NCBI GenBank assembly: GCA_025024175.1
Contig: QCXZ01000003.1
Span: forward strand, 40,572,257 to 40,636,256
Origin: Rhyzopertha dominica
Taxonomy: Eukaryota > Arthropoda > Insecta > Coleoptera > Bostrichidae
Reading direction: 5' to 3'
DNA: 64,000 nucleotides
This document shows, piece by piece, positions 63,095 to 64,000 of this stretch. Position numbers and translations under genes: made by a program. The notes under the pieces are model-generated. The model did no database searches. It was not told the origin of the DNA and saw only the letters and a list, made by a program, of their open reading frames with translations. The first letter of the stretch is position 1, and every line of letters starts with the position of its first letter.

Positions 63095-64000
63095 AGTTAA
63101 ATTTACTTTTACTTTTCAAACAGTCTTATCGAACTTCATGAATGGTAAATGTAAATTAGATATTCATAAAAAATCTCGTATGTTATCCGAAATAACATTA
63201 AACATATTATGTCCAGTAACATCAACACGTACTTGATGTATTGTCTAAATAACTACTGAATTGCGTGGCAGTACCCTTCAGGATTTCCAGAAACCATATA
63301 GAGATTCGCCGTTGTAACGCATTTTTTTAATTGTGCATTTTAGGCTAAATTTTGTACCAAATTTCACAATAAAGGTAAGCATTGTAGCACTCAAAAATCA
63401 ATGAAGTCAGTCACTTCCAGCATATAAGCAACTTACAAAATACTAACCGCTGTGGCTAAGTTACGCTCTCCACATACCTATATTCGCGGGTATTTTTACA
63501 AGTAGATCAAACTCGCGAACTTCGTAACTAAACTTCAACAATTAAAATGCAATTAAGCAGCTGGAGGCTGGCTCCTTGAAAGCCCGCTCCCAGAACAAAA
63601 AAAATCCCGTTCCCGAAACTTCGTATTCCAAATGTTCCTCGTTCCGGCGCCAGATAAAACAAACCGTGAATCCATGTTCTTCTAATTTCGCCCTTAACCG
63701 AAGAAGCAGAGATAATTCTGTAACTCTTTAATTGCAGTAGAGAGACGAAATAAATCAATTACGTGCAGGGACTGATAACCTAATTACGGAAACTGTGGTT
63801 CTACTGCTGTCCTCCCATGTAAAGCGGCACATCAAGAATTCGCTGGTGTGCCCAAAACTTTGCTGTAGGAATGATGTGGTCTTTCGGAAGGTTGTGTTAC
63901 CACAAAAACTATGAATCAATGATGAACCAGTTAAATAAACTAAGTAATAAAATTAATGTCAGATGTAACCATATCATAATACAAACATAAGTGGAGTATT
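63095..64000. other. Non-coding stretch with possible regulatory block
   Basis: No gene is recognised. 63510-63800 is GC-richer than its flanks and carries several ATTA cores (CAATTAAAATGCAATTAAGC, TCAATTACG, CTAATTACGG), reminiscent of clustered homeodomain sites. The open frame on the minus strand at 63528-63758 has no recognised domain. Confidence 0.4.

Noticed and set aside
1..64000. CRISPR arrays, bacterial operons or plasmid-type features
   Set aside because: There are no regularly spaced direct repeats, ribosome-binding sites or dense gene packing; all signals are eukaryotic.

Overview
The window looks like a transposon-rich, gene-poor stretch of an insect (at least arthropod) nuclear genome. 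It is AT-rich throughout, has no bacterial-style operons, and I see no convincing host protein-coding gene, tRNA gene or rRNA gene. The protein signal belongs to transposable elements typical of insects: BEL/Pao and Ty3/gypsy LTR retrotransposons, a LINE, hAT DNA transposons, Penelope-like remnants, and a DNA transposon coding for a protein of a poorly characterised insect-wide type. I cannot fix the order or species from sequence alone.

Layout. 1-2873 is a near-identical direct copy of 9673-12573 and ends at a run of exactly 100 Ns, so it may be an assembly duplicate rather than a real one. Both copies carry an AT-rich interspersed repeat, a tRNA-like (SINE-type) segment and a 143-bp tandem repeat. 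2974-9565 and 12574-19800 are mostly anonymous non-coding DNA, with a Penelope-like endonuclease remnant near 4.8-5.25 kb. 20013-21145 is a 1.13-kb foldback element. 23441-29055 is a BEL/Pao element on the minus strand with both LTRs and a 5-bp target duplication; its integrase catalytic core is deleted. 33013-35680 is a compact DNA transposon with perfect 33-bp terminal inverted repeats and one apparently intact two-exon gene. 36.6-37.8 kb holds foldback and Penelope-type repeats, and 38.3 kb a broken hAT dimerisation domain.

39842-49389 is a three-level nest. A hAT transposon is split by an LTR-bearing element (40300-46367, two 849-bp LTRs that are almost identical, GTAG target duplication) whose interior is largely a decayed minus-strand LINE. 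The hAT itself landed in another copy of the interspersed repeat found at 9.57-10.38 kb, so that repeat gives the approximate empty site. 54.77-56.3 kb is a second, LTR-less BEL/Pao remnant. 60224-63089 is an internally deleted gypsy element with 162/164-bp LTRs and a CTAAC target duplication.

Between the mobile elements are several 200-450-bp blocks with higher GC content and TAATTA-type motifs (for example 39.24-39.45, 52.9-53.2, 54.17-54.47, 57.47-57.89 and 63.5-63.8 kb). They would fit conserved regulatory DNA in a large intron or gene desert, but this is inference. The strongest candidate for an under-described system is the 33.0-35.7-kb transposon: short perfect TIRs, iterated subterminal motifs and a spliced 599-residue protein with a plausible RNase H-like acidic triad, in a family I cannot place in a named superfamily.
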